From the NCBI RefSeq assembly GCF_017916425.1, contig NZ_JAFMSX010000002.1:56413-120412 (forward strand): DNA of 64,000 nt, given 5' to 3'. Shown one piece after another: positions 50,571 through 59,021 of the stretch. The translations under genes were made by a program, and so were the position numbers. The stretch's first letter is position 1; the number at the start of each line of letters is the position of its first letter. The notes below the pieces were generated by a model that was given only the letters and a program-made list of their open reading frames with translations, did no database searches and was not told the DNA's origin. Source of the stretch: Nocardioides sp. SYSU D00065 (GTDB taxonomy: Bacteria; Actinomycetota; Actinomycetes; Propionibacteriales; Nocardioidaceae).

Positions 50571-51466
50571 CGGACGAACTCCACGACGCGGGCGAAGGCG
50601 CGCGCGGCCTCCGGCGTGGCGGGCAGCAGCCCGTAGACGTGGATGAGGTCCGCCTCCTCGACCGCGGTGAGGTCCCAGCCGGCGTCCGCCGCGCGTCGGG
50701 CCAGCAACCGGCAGCCGGGATGCAGCAGGTCGCGGGTGCCGTAGAGCATGAGGGCGCGCGGCAGGCCGGCGAGGTCCGCCAGGGCAGGTGAGACCTCGGG
50801 GCGCGACAGGTCCTCCGGCGTGCCTGCCCACCAGCCGGCGTACGCCTCCAGCTTGCCGATGAAAAGCCACGGGTCGATCGCGTCGGCCGCGCGCGTCTCC
50901 GGCGTGGAGGTCGTGAGGTCCACCCACGGCGCGTGCAGGACGAGGTGCGAGGCGGCCGGCAGCCCCCGGTCGCGCATCGACAGCGCCGTCGCGAGCGCCA
51001 GCCCCCCTCCCGCGGAGTCCCCGGCGAGCACCGCTCCTCCGTCCGCACCGGCACAGTGCGCCGCGTCCGCGACGATCGCGTCGTGGGAGTCGGCCCAGGT
51101 GTGCTCCGGCGCGAGCGGGTAGTCGGGGAGCACGACCCGCGCACCCAGGGCGTCGGCCAGGCGGGTGGCGTAGCGGACGTGGAAGGTGTCGATCGGTGCC
51201 ATGAACGCGCCGCCGTGGACGTAGTACAGGGTGCGGTGCACCCGCCGACTCCTCGGCGTGAGGACGTAGGAGGGGAACCCGATGTCGGTCACCGACACCT
51301 CCCACCGCCTCGCGAACCCCGGGGTCGCGCGCGTGGGCAGGGTGCGGTCGAGGGTGCGGTGCCACGCCTCGACCCGGGCTCGCTCCGCCGGTTCCGAGTC
51401 GAGCTCGCGCGCCCGGCGCAGCCGGGGGATCGCCAGGGCGAGGAGCTCGTGACGCAGGCTGGGCAT
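50567..51466 (-). CDS. Alpha/beta hydrolase, hormone-sensitive-lipase family
   Basis: 299 residues from ATG 51466. Oxyanion-hole motif His84-Gly-Gly ('YYVHGGAFMAP'), nucleophile Ser151 in 'LAGDSAGGGLAL', Asp246 ('LYGTRDLLHPG') and His276 ('DLIHVYG') complete a plausible triad. No signal peptide. Likely esterase on a small acyl ester. Two-gene unit with the GNAT gene; transcribed away from the TPP riboswitch. Confidence 0.88.
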   Translation of the reverse strand: MPSLRHELLALAIPRLRRARELDSEPAERARVEAWHRTLDRTLPTRATPGFARRWEVSVTDIGFPSYVLTPRSRRVHRTLYYVHGGAFMAPIDTFHVRYATRLADALGARVVLPDYPLAPEHTWADSHDAIVADAAHCAGADGGAVLAGDSAGGGLALATALSMRDRGLPAASHLVLHAPWVDLTTSTPETRAADAIDPWLFIGKLEAYAGWWAGTPEDLSRPEVSPALADLAGLPRALMLYGTRDLLHPGCRLLARRAADAGWDLTAVEEADLIHVYGLLPATPEAARAFARVVEFVR

Positions 51467-51508
51467 GCGCGGCAGCCTACGGGCGTGCGAGTAGGGTGGG
51501 CGCCGAAG

Positions 51509-51594
51509 ACAGGGGAGCACGTGCAGGCGTGCTGAGAGTGCGGACCAGCCGCAGACCCTACGAACCTGATCCGGTTAGCACCGGCGATAGGGAG
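51509..51594 (+). ncRNA. TPP riboswitch (THI element)
   Basis: The conserved parts appear in order: ggggagc (51512), gctgagagtg (P2/J3-2), accctacgaacctgatc, then ccggttagcaccggcgat and agggag. These match the thiamine-pyrophosphate aptamer core. It ends 5 nt before the thiB start, so ligand binding probably hides the ribosome site and lowers translation of the thiamine importer when TPP is high. Confidence 0.95.
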
Positions 51595-51599
51595 TCCAC

Positions 51600-52676
51600 A
51601 TGATGCATGCACCCGTCCGCGCTGCCCTGGCGGCGAGCACCGCCGTCCTCGTGCTGAGCGGCTGCAGCCTCGCCGGTGGCGGTGAGCCCTCGGAGCCGGC
51701 CACCTCGGCGGGCGAGGGCGAGGGCGAGGGCGGAGGCACGGTCGTCCTGGCCACCCATGAGTCCTTCCACCTGCCCAAGAAGCTGGTGCGGGCCTTCGAG
51801 GAGGACTCCGGCTACACCCTCGAGGTGCGCGCGGCCGGCGACGCCGGGACGCTCGCGACGAAGCTCAGCCTCACCGCCGACAACCCGATCGCGGACGCCG
51901 CGTTCGGCATCGACAACACCTTCGCCTCGCGGCCGCTGGGCGAGGGCGTCTTCGCGCCGTTCGCGCCGACGACCGCCCCGCCGGAGGAGTACGCCCTCGC
52001 CGACGGCGGCGACCGGCTCGTCCCCGTCGACACCGCCAGCGTCTGCGTCAACGTCGACACGGCGTGGTTCGAGCAGGAGGGCCTGGAGCCGCCGCGCACG
52101 CTCGACGACCTCACCGACCCGGCGTACGCCGACCTGCTGGTGGTGCCGGGGGCGTCGACGAGCAGCCCGGGCATGGCGTTCTTCCTCGCCACCGTCGCCG
52201 AGCACGGCGACGACTGGCCGGACTACTGGACCGACCTGCTCGCCAACGGCGCCAAGGTCGTCGACGGCTGGGAGGACGCCTACTACGGCGACTTCACCGC
52301 CGCCTCGGACAACGGCACCCGGCCGGTCGTCGTCTCCTACGACTCCTCGCCGGCGTTCACCGTGAGCGGCGACCGGTCCACCACGGCGGCGCTGCTCGAC
52401 ACCTGCTTCCGCCAGGTCGAGTACGTCGGCGTGCTCGAGGGCGCCGACAACCCCGCGGGCGCCGAGGCGCTCGTCGACTGGCTGCTGTCCGAGGAGGTGC
52501 AGAGCGCGCTGCCGGAGTCGATGTACGTCTATCCCGTCATGCCCGGCGCCACCGTCCCCACCGACTGGGCCGACTTCGCCCCGCAGCCCACCGACCCCTA
52601 CGAGGTCGCGCCCGAGGAGATCGCCGCGAACCGCGAGCAGTGGCTGACCGAGTGGACCGACGTCGTGTCGCGATGA
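51600..52676 (+). CDS. thiB: Thiamine ABC transporter substrate-binding lipoprotein
   Basis: 358 residues, directly after the TPP riboswitch; ATG 51603 is an alternative start. Lipobox 'VLSGC' (Cys ~22). Then a periplasmic-binding fold of the thiamine (TbpA/ThiB) type: 'TVVLATHESFHLPKKLVRAF', 'AAFGIDNTFASRPLGEGVFA', 'DTASVCVNVDTAWFEQEGLE', 'GWEDAYYGDFTAASDNGTRP', 'VVSYDSSPAFTVS'. The riboswitch confirms thiamine as ligand. Overlaps thiP (ATGA). Confidence 0.9.
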   Translation: MMHAPVRAALAASTAVLVLSGCSLAGGGEPSEPATSAGEGEGEGGGTVVLATHESFHLPKKLVRAFEEDSGYTLEVRAAGDAGTLATKLSLTADNPIADAAFGIDNTFASRPLGEGVFAPFAPTTAPPEEYALADGGDRLVPVDTASVCVNVDTAWFEQEGLEPPRTLDDLTDPAYADLLVVPGASTSSPGMAFFLATVAEHGDDWPDYWTDLLANGAKVVDGWEDAYYGDFTAASDNGTRPVVVSYDSSPAFTVSGDRSTTAALLDTCFRQVEYVGVLEGADNPAGAEALVDWLLSEEVQSALPESMYVYPVMPGATVPTDWADFAPQPTDPYEVAPEEIAANREQWLTEWTDVVSR

Positions 52677-54307
52677 GGCGCGTCGCCGGCCTCCTGGCGC
52701 TGGCCGCCGGTCCGGTGCTGGTGCTGGGGGTCCTGTTCGTCCTGCCGGTGACCGGCATGGTCGCCCAGGGGTTCGTCGTGGACGGGCGGTTCGCCCCGGG
52801 CGCGGTCCTCGACGTCCTGGCCCGCCCCCGGGTGCACCGGGTCGCGTGGTTCACCGTGTGGACCTCGGCCACCGCGACGCTGCTGGCCCTCGGCCTCGGC
52901 CTGCCGGCGGCGTACGCGCTGCACCGGCTCGCGCTGCCGGGTCGCGCAGCGGTGCGCGCAGCCCTGCTGGTGCCGTTCGTGCTCCCCACGGTGGTGGTGG
53001 GTGTCGCGTTCCGCCAGCTGCTCGGAGAGGGCGGGCCGCTCGGGTTCCTCGGGCTCGACCAGACGCCGGCGGCCATCGTGTGCGGACTCGTGTTCTTCAA
53101 CGTCGCGGTCGTCGTCCGCACGGTCGGGGTCGCCTGGGAGGCGCTCGACCCGCGTCCGGGCCAGGCCGCGGCTGCCCTCGGCGCGTCGCCGTGGCAGGTG
53201 CTGCGCACCGTGACCCTGCCCTCGCTGCGTCCGGCGATCGTCGGCGCCGCCAGCGTCGTCTTCCTGTTCTGCGCCACCGCGTTCGGGATCGTGCATACCC
53301 TGGGCGGCGTACGCCACGCGACCGTCGAGACCGAGATCTACCTGCTCACCACGACGGTCTTCGACCTCCAGGCGGCAGCCGCGCTGTCGGTGCTGCAGAT
53401 CGTGGTCGTGGTGGTGCTGCTGGCGCTCGCCGCGCGGCTGCGCGCGACGCCGGACCCGACCGCCCAGCGCGCCGTGACGCCGGCGCGCGCGCCCCGCCGC
53501 GCGGACGTCCCGGTGGTCGTCGCGACGGCGCTCGTGCTCGCCGCGATGGCGCTCCCGATCCTCACCCTCGTGCTCGGCTCCCTCAGCGTGGGCGAGGGGT
53601 GGGGCCTGGACAACTACCGCGCGCTCGGCACGGCCGGTGACGACCGGGCCCTGCTCGTGCCGGTCACCACGGCGCTGGTGACCAGCCTGCGCACCGCCGT
53701 CGACGCCACGTGGATGGCGCTGCTCGTCGGCGTCCTCGTCTCCGTGGTCGTCACCCGCCGCTCGCACTCGGTCGGTGAGCGGCGGGTCCGCTCCGCGCTC
53801 GACGGCTTCTTCATGCTGCCGCTGGGCGTCAGCGCCGTCACCCTGGGGTTCGGGTTCCTCATCACCCTCGACCAGCCGCCGCTCGACCTGCGCGACTCGC
53901 CCCTGCTCGTGCCGATGGCGCAGGCACTGGTGGCGCTCCCGCTGGTGGTGCGGACGCTGACCCCGGTGCTGGGCGGCATCGACGACCGCCAGCGCCAGGC
54001 GGCCGCCTCGCTCGGGGCGTCGGCCTGGCGGACCCTCCTCACGGTCGACCTCCCCGTGGTGTGGAAGCCGATGCTCGCGGCCGGCGGGTTCGCGTTCGCC
54101 GCCTCGCTCGGCGAGTTCGGCGCGACGTCGTTCCTGGCCCGCGACGAGAGCCCGACGCTGCCGGTCGTCATCTTCCGGCTCATCGGCCACCCGGGGGAGA
54201 TGAACTACGGCATGGCGCTGGCCGCCTCCGTCGTCCTCGCCAGCGCCACCGCCGTGGTCATGCTCGCGGTGGAGCGGCTGCGCGTGCCCGGTGTGGGAGC
54301 GTTCTGA
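52673..54307 (+). CDS. thiP: Thiamine ABC transporter permease
   Basis: 544 residues, ATGA overlap with thiB. Fused two-lobe permease, about 12 helices, each half with the EAA loop: 'AAAALGASPWQVLRTVTLPS' (about residue 165) and 'QAAASLGASAWRTLLTVDLP' (about 445). This duplicated ThiP layout makes a full translocation channel from one chain. It works with ThiB and the following ATPase. Confidence 0.9.
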   Translation: MRRVAGLLALAAGPVLVLGVLFVLPVTGMVAQGFVVDGRFAPGAVLDVLARPRVHRVAWFTVWTSATATLLALGLGLPAAYALHRLALPGRAAVRAALLVPFVLPTVVVGVAFRQLLGEGGPLGFLGLDQTPAAIVCGLVFFNVAVVVRTVGVAWEALDPRPGQAAAALGASPWQVLRTVTLPSLRPAIVGAASVVFLFCATAFGIVHTLGGVRHATVETEIYLLTTTVFDLQAAAALSVLQIVVVVVLLALAARLRATPDPTAQRAVTPARAPRRADVPVVVATALVLAAMALPILTLVLGSLSVGEGWGLDNYRALGTAGDDRALLVPVTTALVTSLRTAVDATWMALLVGVLVSVVVTRRSHSVGERRVRSALDGFFMLPLGVSAVTLGFGFLITLDQPPLDLRDSPLLVPMAQALVALPLVVRTLTPVLGGIDDRQRQAAASLGASAWRTLLTVDLPVVWKPMLAAGGFAFAASLGEFGATSFLARDESPTLPVVIFRLIGHPGEMNYGMALAASVVLASATAVVMLAVERLRVPGVGAF

Positions 54308-54309
54308 CG

Positions 54310-55311
54310 ATGCTGGGGCTGCGCGACGTCACGGTCCGCTACGGGGACACCCCGGCGGTCGACCAGGTCTCACTCGACCTCGCGCCCGGCCACGTGCTCG
54401 CCGTGCTCGGGCCCTCTGGGTGCGGGAAGTCGACGCTGCTGCGAGCCGTCGCGGGGCTCGAGCCGCTCTCCGGCGGCTCGATCTCGTGGGCCGGCGCCGA
54501 CCTGGCCGGCGTACCGACGCACAAGCGCGGCTTCGCGCTGATGTTCCAGGACGGCCAGCTCTTCGCCCACCTCACGGTCGCGCGCAACGTCGCCTACGCC
54601 CTCCGGCTGCGGCGTACGCCCTCGGCGCGGGTGGCCGCCCGGGTGCGGGAGCTGCTCGCGCTGGTCGGGCTCTCCGGCTACGGCGACCGGCTGCCCGGCA
54701 CCCTGTCCGGGGGCGAGCGCCAGCGGGTCGCGCTGGCCCGGGCGCTGGCCGTCGAGCCGCGGCTGATCCTGCTCGACGAGCCGCTGTCCGCGCTCGACGC
54801 CACGCTGCGCGAGCGACTGGCCGGCGACCTGCGAGAGATCCTGCAGAAGGCCGGGACCACCGCGCTGCTGGTCACCCACGACCACGAGGAGGCGTTCGCG
54901 CTCGCGGACCGGCTGGCGGTGATGCGCTCGGGCCGCCTGGTGCAGGACGGGGCGATCGACGAGGTCTGGCGGCGCCCGGTCGACGAGGAGACCGCCCTCT
55001 TCCTCGGCTATGCGCGCGTGCTCCGCGAGGACGCGGCCCGCCGGGTGCTGGCCGCCGCCGGGCTGCCGGGCGCGCCGGCCGTCGCGCTGCGGCGCTCCGC
55101 CCTGGTGGTCGACGCGAGCGGCACGCTCCGCGCCGCGGTCGAGTCCGCACGCGTGACGCCCGAGCAGGTGCGGCTGCTGGTCCGGGCGGACGGGATCGGC
55201 GTGCTCGACGCGGTGGCGCCACTGGGCACCAGGGTCTCGCCGGGCGACGAGGTCACGGTCCGCACGGACGCCACCAGGCTCTCCGTCCTGCCGGTCGCGG
55301 CCCACCCTTGA
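54310..55311 (+). CDS. Thiamine ABC transporter ATP-binding protein
   Basis: 333 residues from ATG 54310, 2 nt after thiP. Walker A 'GPSGCGKST' (36-44), Q-loop 'GFALMFQDGQLF', signature 'LSGGERQRVALARAL' (about 135-149), Walker B 'LILLDEPLSALD' and switch His 'VTHDHEEAF'. A ~100-residue C-terminal extension ('VEETAL...' onwards, Val/Arg-rich) resembles a regulatory TOBE-like domain. Energises thiamine uptake. Last gene of the riboswitch-controlled operon. Confidence 0.88.
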   Translation: MLGLRDVTVRYGDTPAVDQVSLDLAPGHVLAVLGPSGCGKSTLLRAVAGLEPLSGGSISWAGADLAGVPTHKRGFALMFQDGQLFAHLTVARNVAYALRLRRTPSARVAARVRELLALVGLSGYGDRLPGTLSGGERQRVALARALAVEPRLILLDEPLSALDATLRERLAGDLREILQKAGTTALLVTHDHEEAFALADRLAVMRSGRLVQDGAIDEVWRRPVDEETALFLGYARVLREDAARRVLAAAGLPGAPAVALRRSALVVDASGTLRAAVESARVTPEQVRLLVRADGIGVLDAVAPLGTRVSPGDEVTVRTDATRLSVLPVAAHP

Positions 55312-55332
55312 CGTCTCCCTACACTGACCCCC

Positions 55333-56379
55333 GTGTACAGACCGGCCTATGCCCTGCTCGTGGGAGTCGCCGCCACCATGGGCGCGCTGGCTGTCACTGC
55401 CGCCCTGTGGCTGGACCGGCCGCTCGTGGACCCGGAGGGTTTCCTCGGCCCCTCGTGGGCCCGCCTGCCGCTGCTCGTCTTCGGCGCGTTCCTCCTCGAC
55501 CTGCTTCCGCGGACGCTGTGGTACTCGCGGATGAAGCCCGGGCTGATGCCCGACATCGTCCGCGAGCGGATCCGCACCCACTGGGACCGCGAGCGGATCG
55601 TCCTGGTCGTGCTCGGGCTGGTCTGCTTCTACATCACCTACGTCTGCTACCGGAACCTCAAGTCCTTCCTGCCCTTCATCATGGGCGAGGACAAGTACGA
55701 CCGTGAGCTGCACCTGATCGACCGCGCGATGATGTTCGGCCACGAGCCGGCGACCATCCTGCACACGGTCTTCGGCACCGGCATCTCCGCGCACTTCCTG
55801 TCGACCATCTACCTGTGGTTCCTGCCGCTGGTGCCGCTGGCGCTCGCCGCGTGGCTGGTGTGGTCGCGCAACATCACCTTCGGCTACTGGTTCGCCACCT
55901 CGCAGTGCCTCGCCTGGTCCATCGGGACCGCGTCCTACTACGCGCTGCCGACCCTGGGCCCCGGCTTCCAGTACAGCTACCTCTACACCGACCTTCCCGC
56001 CACCGGCTCGAGCGCGCTGATGGAGTCGCTGTCCTACGGACGCATGGGAGTGCTGCGCGACGGGACGGAGGGGGCGGTGCAGTCCGTGGCCGGCTTCGCC
56101 TCGCTCCACGTCGCGATCACCCTGCTCGTCGCGCTGATGGTGCAGTACACGCTGCGCAACCGCGTGCTGCACATCGTGTTCTGGGCCAACTTCGCGATCA
56201 CGGTCGTCGCCACCCTCTACTTCGGCTGGCACTACATCGCCGACGACCTGGCGGGGGTCGTCATCGCCCTCTTCGCGTTCTGGCTCGGCGGGCTCGCCAG
56301 CGGACAGAAGTTCGACCGGCGCGGGCTGGCCTCCCACCCCACCTCCACGACGCGCCAGGTGCCCGTCGACGCCGACTGA
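55333..56379 (+). CDS. PAP2-family integral membrane protein (inositolphosphotransferase-like, PF14378-like)
   Basis: 348 residues from GTG 55333; six or more helices. PAP2 motifs 2 and 3 are visible: 'FASLHVAITLLVALM' (S-H variant of PSGH) and 'LYFGWHYIADDLAG' (His...Asp). The long cytoplasmic and luminal loops ('RERIRTHWDRERIVLVVL', 'GEDKYDRELHLIDRAMMFGH') fit the inositolphosphotransferase/IPC-synthase-like PAP2_3 group, common in actinobacteria as lipid head-group transferases or phosphatases. Motif 1 is not obvious, so activity is uncertain. Confidence 0.78.
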   Translation: MYRPAYALLVGVAATMGALAVTAALWLDRPLVDPEGFLGPSWARLPLLVFGAFLLDLLPRTLWYSRMKPGLMPDIVRERIRTHWDRERIVLVVLGLVCFYITYVCYRNLKSFLPFIMGEDKYDRELHLIDRAMMFGHEPATILHTVFGTGISAHFLSTIYLWFLPLVPLALAAWLVWSRNITFGYWFATSQCLAWSIGTASYYALPTLGPGFQYSYLYTDLPATGSSALMESLSYGRMGVLRDGTEGAVQSVAGFASLHVAITLLVALMVQYTLRNRVLHIVFWANFAITVVATLYFGWHYIADDLAGVVIALFAFWLGGLASGQKFDRRGLASHPTSTTRQVPVDAD

Positions 56380-56438
56380 GCGGCGTACCTCCTGCCCGCC
56401 CGCGCCTCGCCGCCCCCGGGTGGGAGCGGGCGCCCAGG

Positions 56439-56530
56439 TTGCGATCCCCGGCGAGCCGGGGAAACTCGAGGTTCCGGTGCGAAACTTCGCGTGTGAGGCT
56501 CGAGTTTGAGCGGCTAGCCGGGGAACGCAA
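56439..56530. repeat. 92-nt nested inverted repeat (32-bp arms) upstream of the NlpC/P60 gene
   Basis: Arms 56439-56470 and 56499-56530 are complementary at 27 of 32 positions; the 28-nt loop itself holds gcgaa-ac-ttcgc, and the left arm contains the separate hairpin ccccggc-ga-gccgggg. The inner ends aaactcgag / ctcgagttt are perfect. It fills part of the 318-bp gap 56380-56697; the rest, AT-rich around 56590-56640 (gaaaaagttgg, cgaaagttgattag), probably carries the NlpC/P60 promoter. Confidence 0.8.
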
Positions 56531-56697
56531 CACGGCCGCGCTCGAATTACATCGGTGTAGTTCGTCAAGGCGACACGCCGGGCGCCCGTGAAAAAGTTGG
56601 GGAAAGTGTTCCGCGTGTGACGAAAGTTGATTAGCGTGCCTCGGGTTGCCCGTGTGATGGGGAAGTCACGCGGGATCCGAGACCCCTGGGAGCCCCC

Positions 56698-58113
56698 GTG
56701 CCCTTCACGCCACCACCGGACCACGAGCCCGCGCCGCGTCGTACGACGTCGCGCTGGGCGAGCGCGGTCGTCCTGGTCGCCGGCCTGGCGGTCGTCGGCG
56801 GGCACGGCATCGCGTTCGCGGACGACGCCGACGGGCGTCGCGACGGCGTACCCAGCGAGTCCGACGTCGCCGCGGCCGAGCAGCGGGCGGCCGACAAGGG
56901 CCGCGACGTCGCGGCGGTGCAGGCCGAACTCATCCGCGCCGACCTGGCCCTCGAGGCCGCGGGGCAGAGCGCCGCGCAGGCCGCCGAGGCCTGGAACGGC
57001 GCCCGATGGCGCGCCCAGGAGGCCCGCAAGGAGGCCAGGCGGGCCGAGGCCGCCGCGCGGAACGCACGCGAGGACGTCGAGGCGCAGCGCGAGCTGTACG
57101 CCGACGCCGTCGTGACGTCCTACGAGGAGGCCTCGCAGGTGCAGGGCCTCTCCGCGGTCGTCGAGGCCGACGGCCTCGAGTCGCTCATCGACCGCAGCGT
57201 CACGATGGGCAACACCTCCGAGGCGCTGGACGAGCAGTACGACGCCTTCGTCGCGTCGTCCGCCGTCGCCGACGTCACGGCCGCCACGGCCTCGAGCGCC
57301 TCCGAGCGAGCCGTCGCCGCGGAGCGCGAGGCCCGGCAGGCGCACGCCGCCGCCGCGGCCGCGGAAGCTGACGCGAGCGCGCAGGCCGCGGCCGTCGCGG
57401 CGACCAAGTCCGAGCTCCTCGCCGAGCTCGCCGAGCTGCAGGGCATCAGCGTGCGGCTGGCCGAGCGGCGTCAGCAGGCGCTGGAGGAGGCCGCGGCCGA
57501 GGCCGCAGCCGCGGCGGCACGAGCAGAGGCGCAGGCCGAGGCGCAGGCGGAGGCCGAGGCGGCACAGGAGCAGGAGCAGCCGACCCCGCTCCCCACGCCC
57601 AGCGCGACCCCCACGCCGACCCCCACCGTCACGCCCACGCCCAGCGCGACCCCCACGCCGACCCCCACCGTCACGCCCACGCCGAGCGCGACCCCCACCC
57701 CGACGCCCACCCCGACCCCGACCCCGACCTCGACCCCGGCGCCCCAGGGCGCCGGAGCGCAGGCGGCGATCGCGTTCGCGCAGTCGCAGATCGGCAAGCC
57801 CTACCGCTACGGCGCCGCCGGCCCGGACTCGTGGGACTGCTCCGGCCTGACGTCCGCGGCTTGGGCGCGCGGTGGCAAGAGGCTGCCGCACTACTCGGTC
57901 GCCCAGTACACCCAGTCCACGAGGATCTCCCCCGCCCAGCTCGTACCCGGCGACCTGGTGTTCTGGGGCTCCTCGAGCAGTCCCAGCTCGATCTACCACG
58001 TCGCGATCTACGTCGGCGACGGCCAGATCGTGCACGCACCCCGCACCGGTCGCGACGTCACCCAGGAGTCGATGTACTCCTGGCGAGCCCCGGACTTCTT
58101 CGCCCGGCCCTGA
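56698..58113 (+). CDS. NlpC/P60 peptidoglycan endopeptidase with coiled-coil and TP-repeat linker
   Basis: 471 residues from GTG 56698. N-terminal hydrophobic segment (about 20-42, ending AFADD) as a signal peptide; long Ala/Glu-rich coiled coil (50-290) like the RipA/PcsB arm; a Pro-Thr linker (300-350) made of 14-residue repeats; then the catalytic NlpC/P60 domain with Cys381 ('SWDCSGLTS'), His434 ('[10 protein letters not shown]') and His446 ('IVHAPR'). It would cut cross-linking peptides during growth or division, secreted or wall-associated. Confidence 0.9.
   Translation: MPFTPPPDHEPAPRRTTSRWASAVVLVAGLAVVGGHGIAFADDADGRRDGVPSESDVAAAEQRAADKGRDVAAVQAELIRADLALEAAGQSAAQAAEAWNGARWRAQEARKEARRAEAAARNAREDVEAQRELYADAVVTSYEEASQVQGLSAVVEADGLESLIDRSVTMGNTSEALDEQYDAFVASSAVADVTAATASSASERAVAAEREARQAHAAAAAAEADASAQAAAVAATKSELLAELAELQGISVRLAERRQQALEEAAAEAAAAAARAEAQAEAQAEAEAAQEQEQPTPLPTPSATPTPTPTVTPTPSATPTPTPTVTPTPSATPTPTPTPTPTPTSTPAPQGAGAQAAIAFAQSQIGKPYRYGAAGPDSWDCSGLTSAAWARGGKRLPHYSVAQYTQSTRISPAQLVPGDLVFWGSSSSPSSIYHVAIYVGDGQIVHAPRTGRDVTQESMYSWRAPDFFARP
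57597..57735 (+). repeat. Pro/Thr linker repeats, 42-bp period
   Basis: About three copies of a 42-bp unit ([14 protein letters not shown] and variants) code the flexible linker between the coiled coil and the catalytic domain of the NlpC/P60 protein. Near-identical DNA units suggest length variation between strains. Confidence 0.75.
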
Positions 58114-58122
58114 CCGGTCGGC

Positions 58123-58986
58123 TCACCGCACCTTGCGGGCGAACCGCGCTGCCAGCTCCCCGGGGTCCAGGTCGCCGTCGAGCACCTGCCGCGTGGGCCA
58201 GGCCGAGGTGTCGATGCCCGACAGCTCCTCGAACAGTGCCAGGTCCCGGGCGTAGACCTCCGCCAGCCCGGCCACGTCGTCAGCGGTCGGCGCGGTCCCC
58301 GGAACCTGCTCGGCGCCGGCGTGCCAGTTCTTCAGCGGCGGTACGCGCTCGAAGCGAGGGAGGTCGAGGAAGTCGGTCGTGCGGTGGACGGTCCGCTCGA
58401 AGTCGCCGAGCATCTCGCGCAGCTCGAGCAGCAGCCACTGGCGCCGCTCGAACAGCTCGAAGCCGCGCTGGAGCTGCTCGCCGTAGAACCCGCGGGCGAT
58501 CCCGGTCATGTGGCGCCACCGCATCGGGCGTACGCCGTCGGGCACCTCGTCGGGCAGTGAGGTGTGCGGCCACTCGGTCAGGAAGTCGGGCCAGTCGGGC
58601 CAGGCCAGGTTGCGCGAGCGCAGCATCACCCAGTGCGAGAACAACCGCTCGAGCGGGTCGCGGAACACCGCGATGAGCGGCATCTCGGGCAGGTAGGCCC
58701 GCATCCGCTCCAGCGCGTGCGGCCAGTAGAGGTAGGTGGGGCTGGCGTCGCCGAGCATCAGGTGCACCGGGCTGCGGCGCGGTGCGGTGTAGTCGCGGGC
58801 GTGGTCGGGCGCGGACCAGTCGACGCTCTCGTCGTCGAAGTAGTGCCGCTCCTTGTCCGGCGGCTGGCAGACCAGCCGGTGCTGGTTCAGCGTCACCGCC
58901 AGCGTCGACGTACCGCCCTTCTGCACGCCGACGATCGCGTAGTTGTAGGCCATCTCCCCCCAGGGGGTGGCGTCCGACACGTTCAT
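58123..58986 (-). CDS. Sulfotransferase
   Basis: 287 residues from ATG 58986. The 5'-PSB loop is 'VGVQKGGTSTLAVTLNQH' (19-36) and the 3'-PB region 'IAVFRDPLERLFSHWVMLRS' (about 105-124), so PAPS is the sulfate donor. The acceptor is unknown; bacterial relatives sulfate lipids or glycans. It converges on the NlpC/P60 gene (9 nt between stops) and is divergent from the acyl-CoA oxidase gene. Confidence 0.88.
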   Translation of the reverse strand: MNVSDATPWGEMAYNYAIVGVQKGGTSTLAVTLNQHRLVCQPPDKERHYFDDESVDWSAPDHARDYTAPRRSPVHLMLGDASPTYLYWPHALERMRAYLPEMPLIAVFRDPLERLFSHWVMLRSRNLAWPDWPDFLTEWPHTSLPDEVPDGVRPMRWRHMTGIARGFYGEQLQRGFELFERRQWLLLELREMLGDFERTVHRTTDFLDLPRFERVPPLKNWHAGAEQVPGTAPTADDVAGLAEVYARDLALFEELSGIDTSAWPTRQVLDGDLDPGELAARFARKVR

Positions 58987-59021
58987 CGCGGCGAACCTAC
59001 CGCTCTGGCTAGGTTGGGGCC

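Noticed and set aside
56380..56697. c-di-AMP (ydaO/yuaA) riboswitch before the NlpC/P60 gene
   Set aside because: This placement is common in actinobacteria, but I could not find its conserved core blocks, and the large inverted repeat does not resemble it. A covariance-model search with the known family would settle this.
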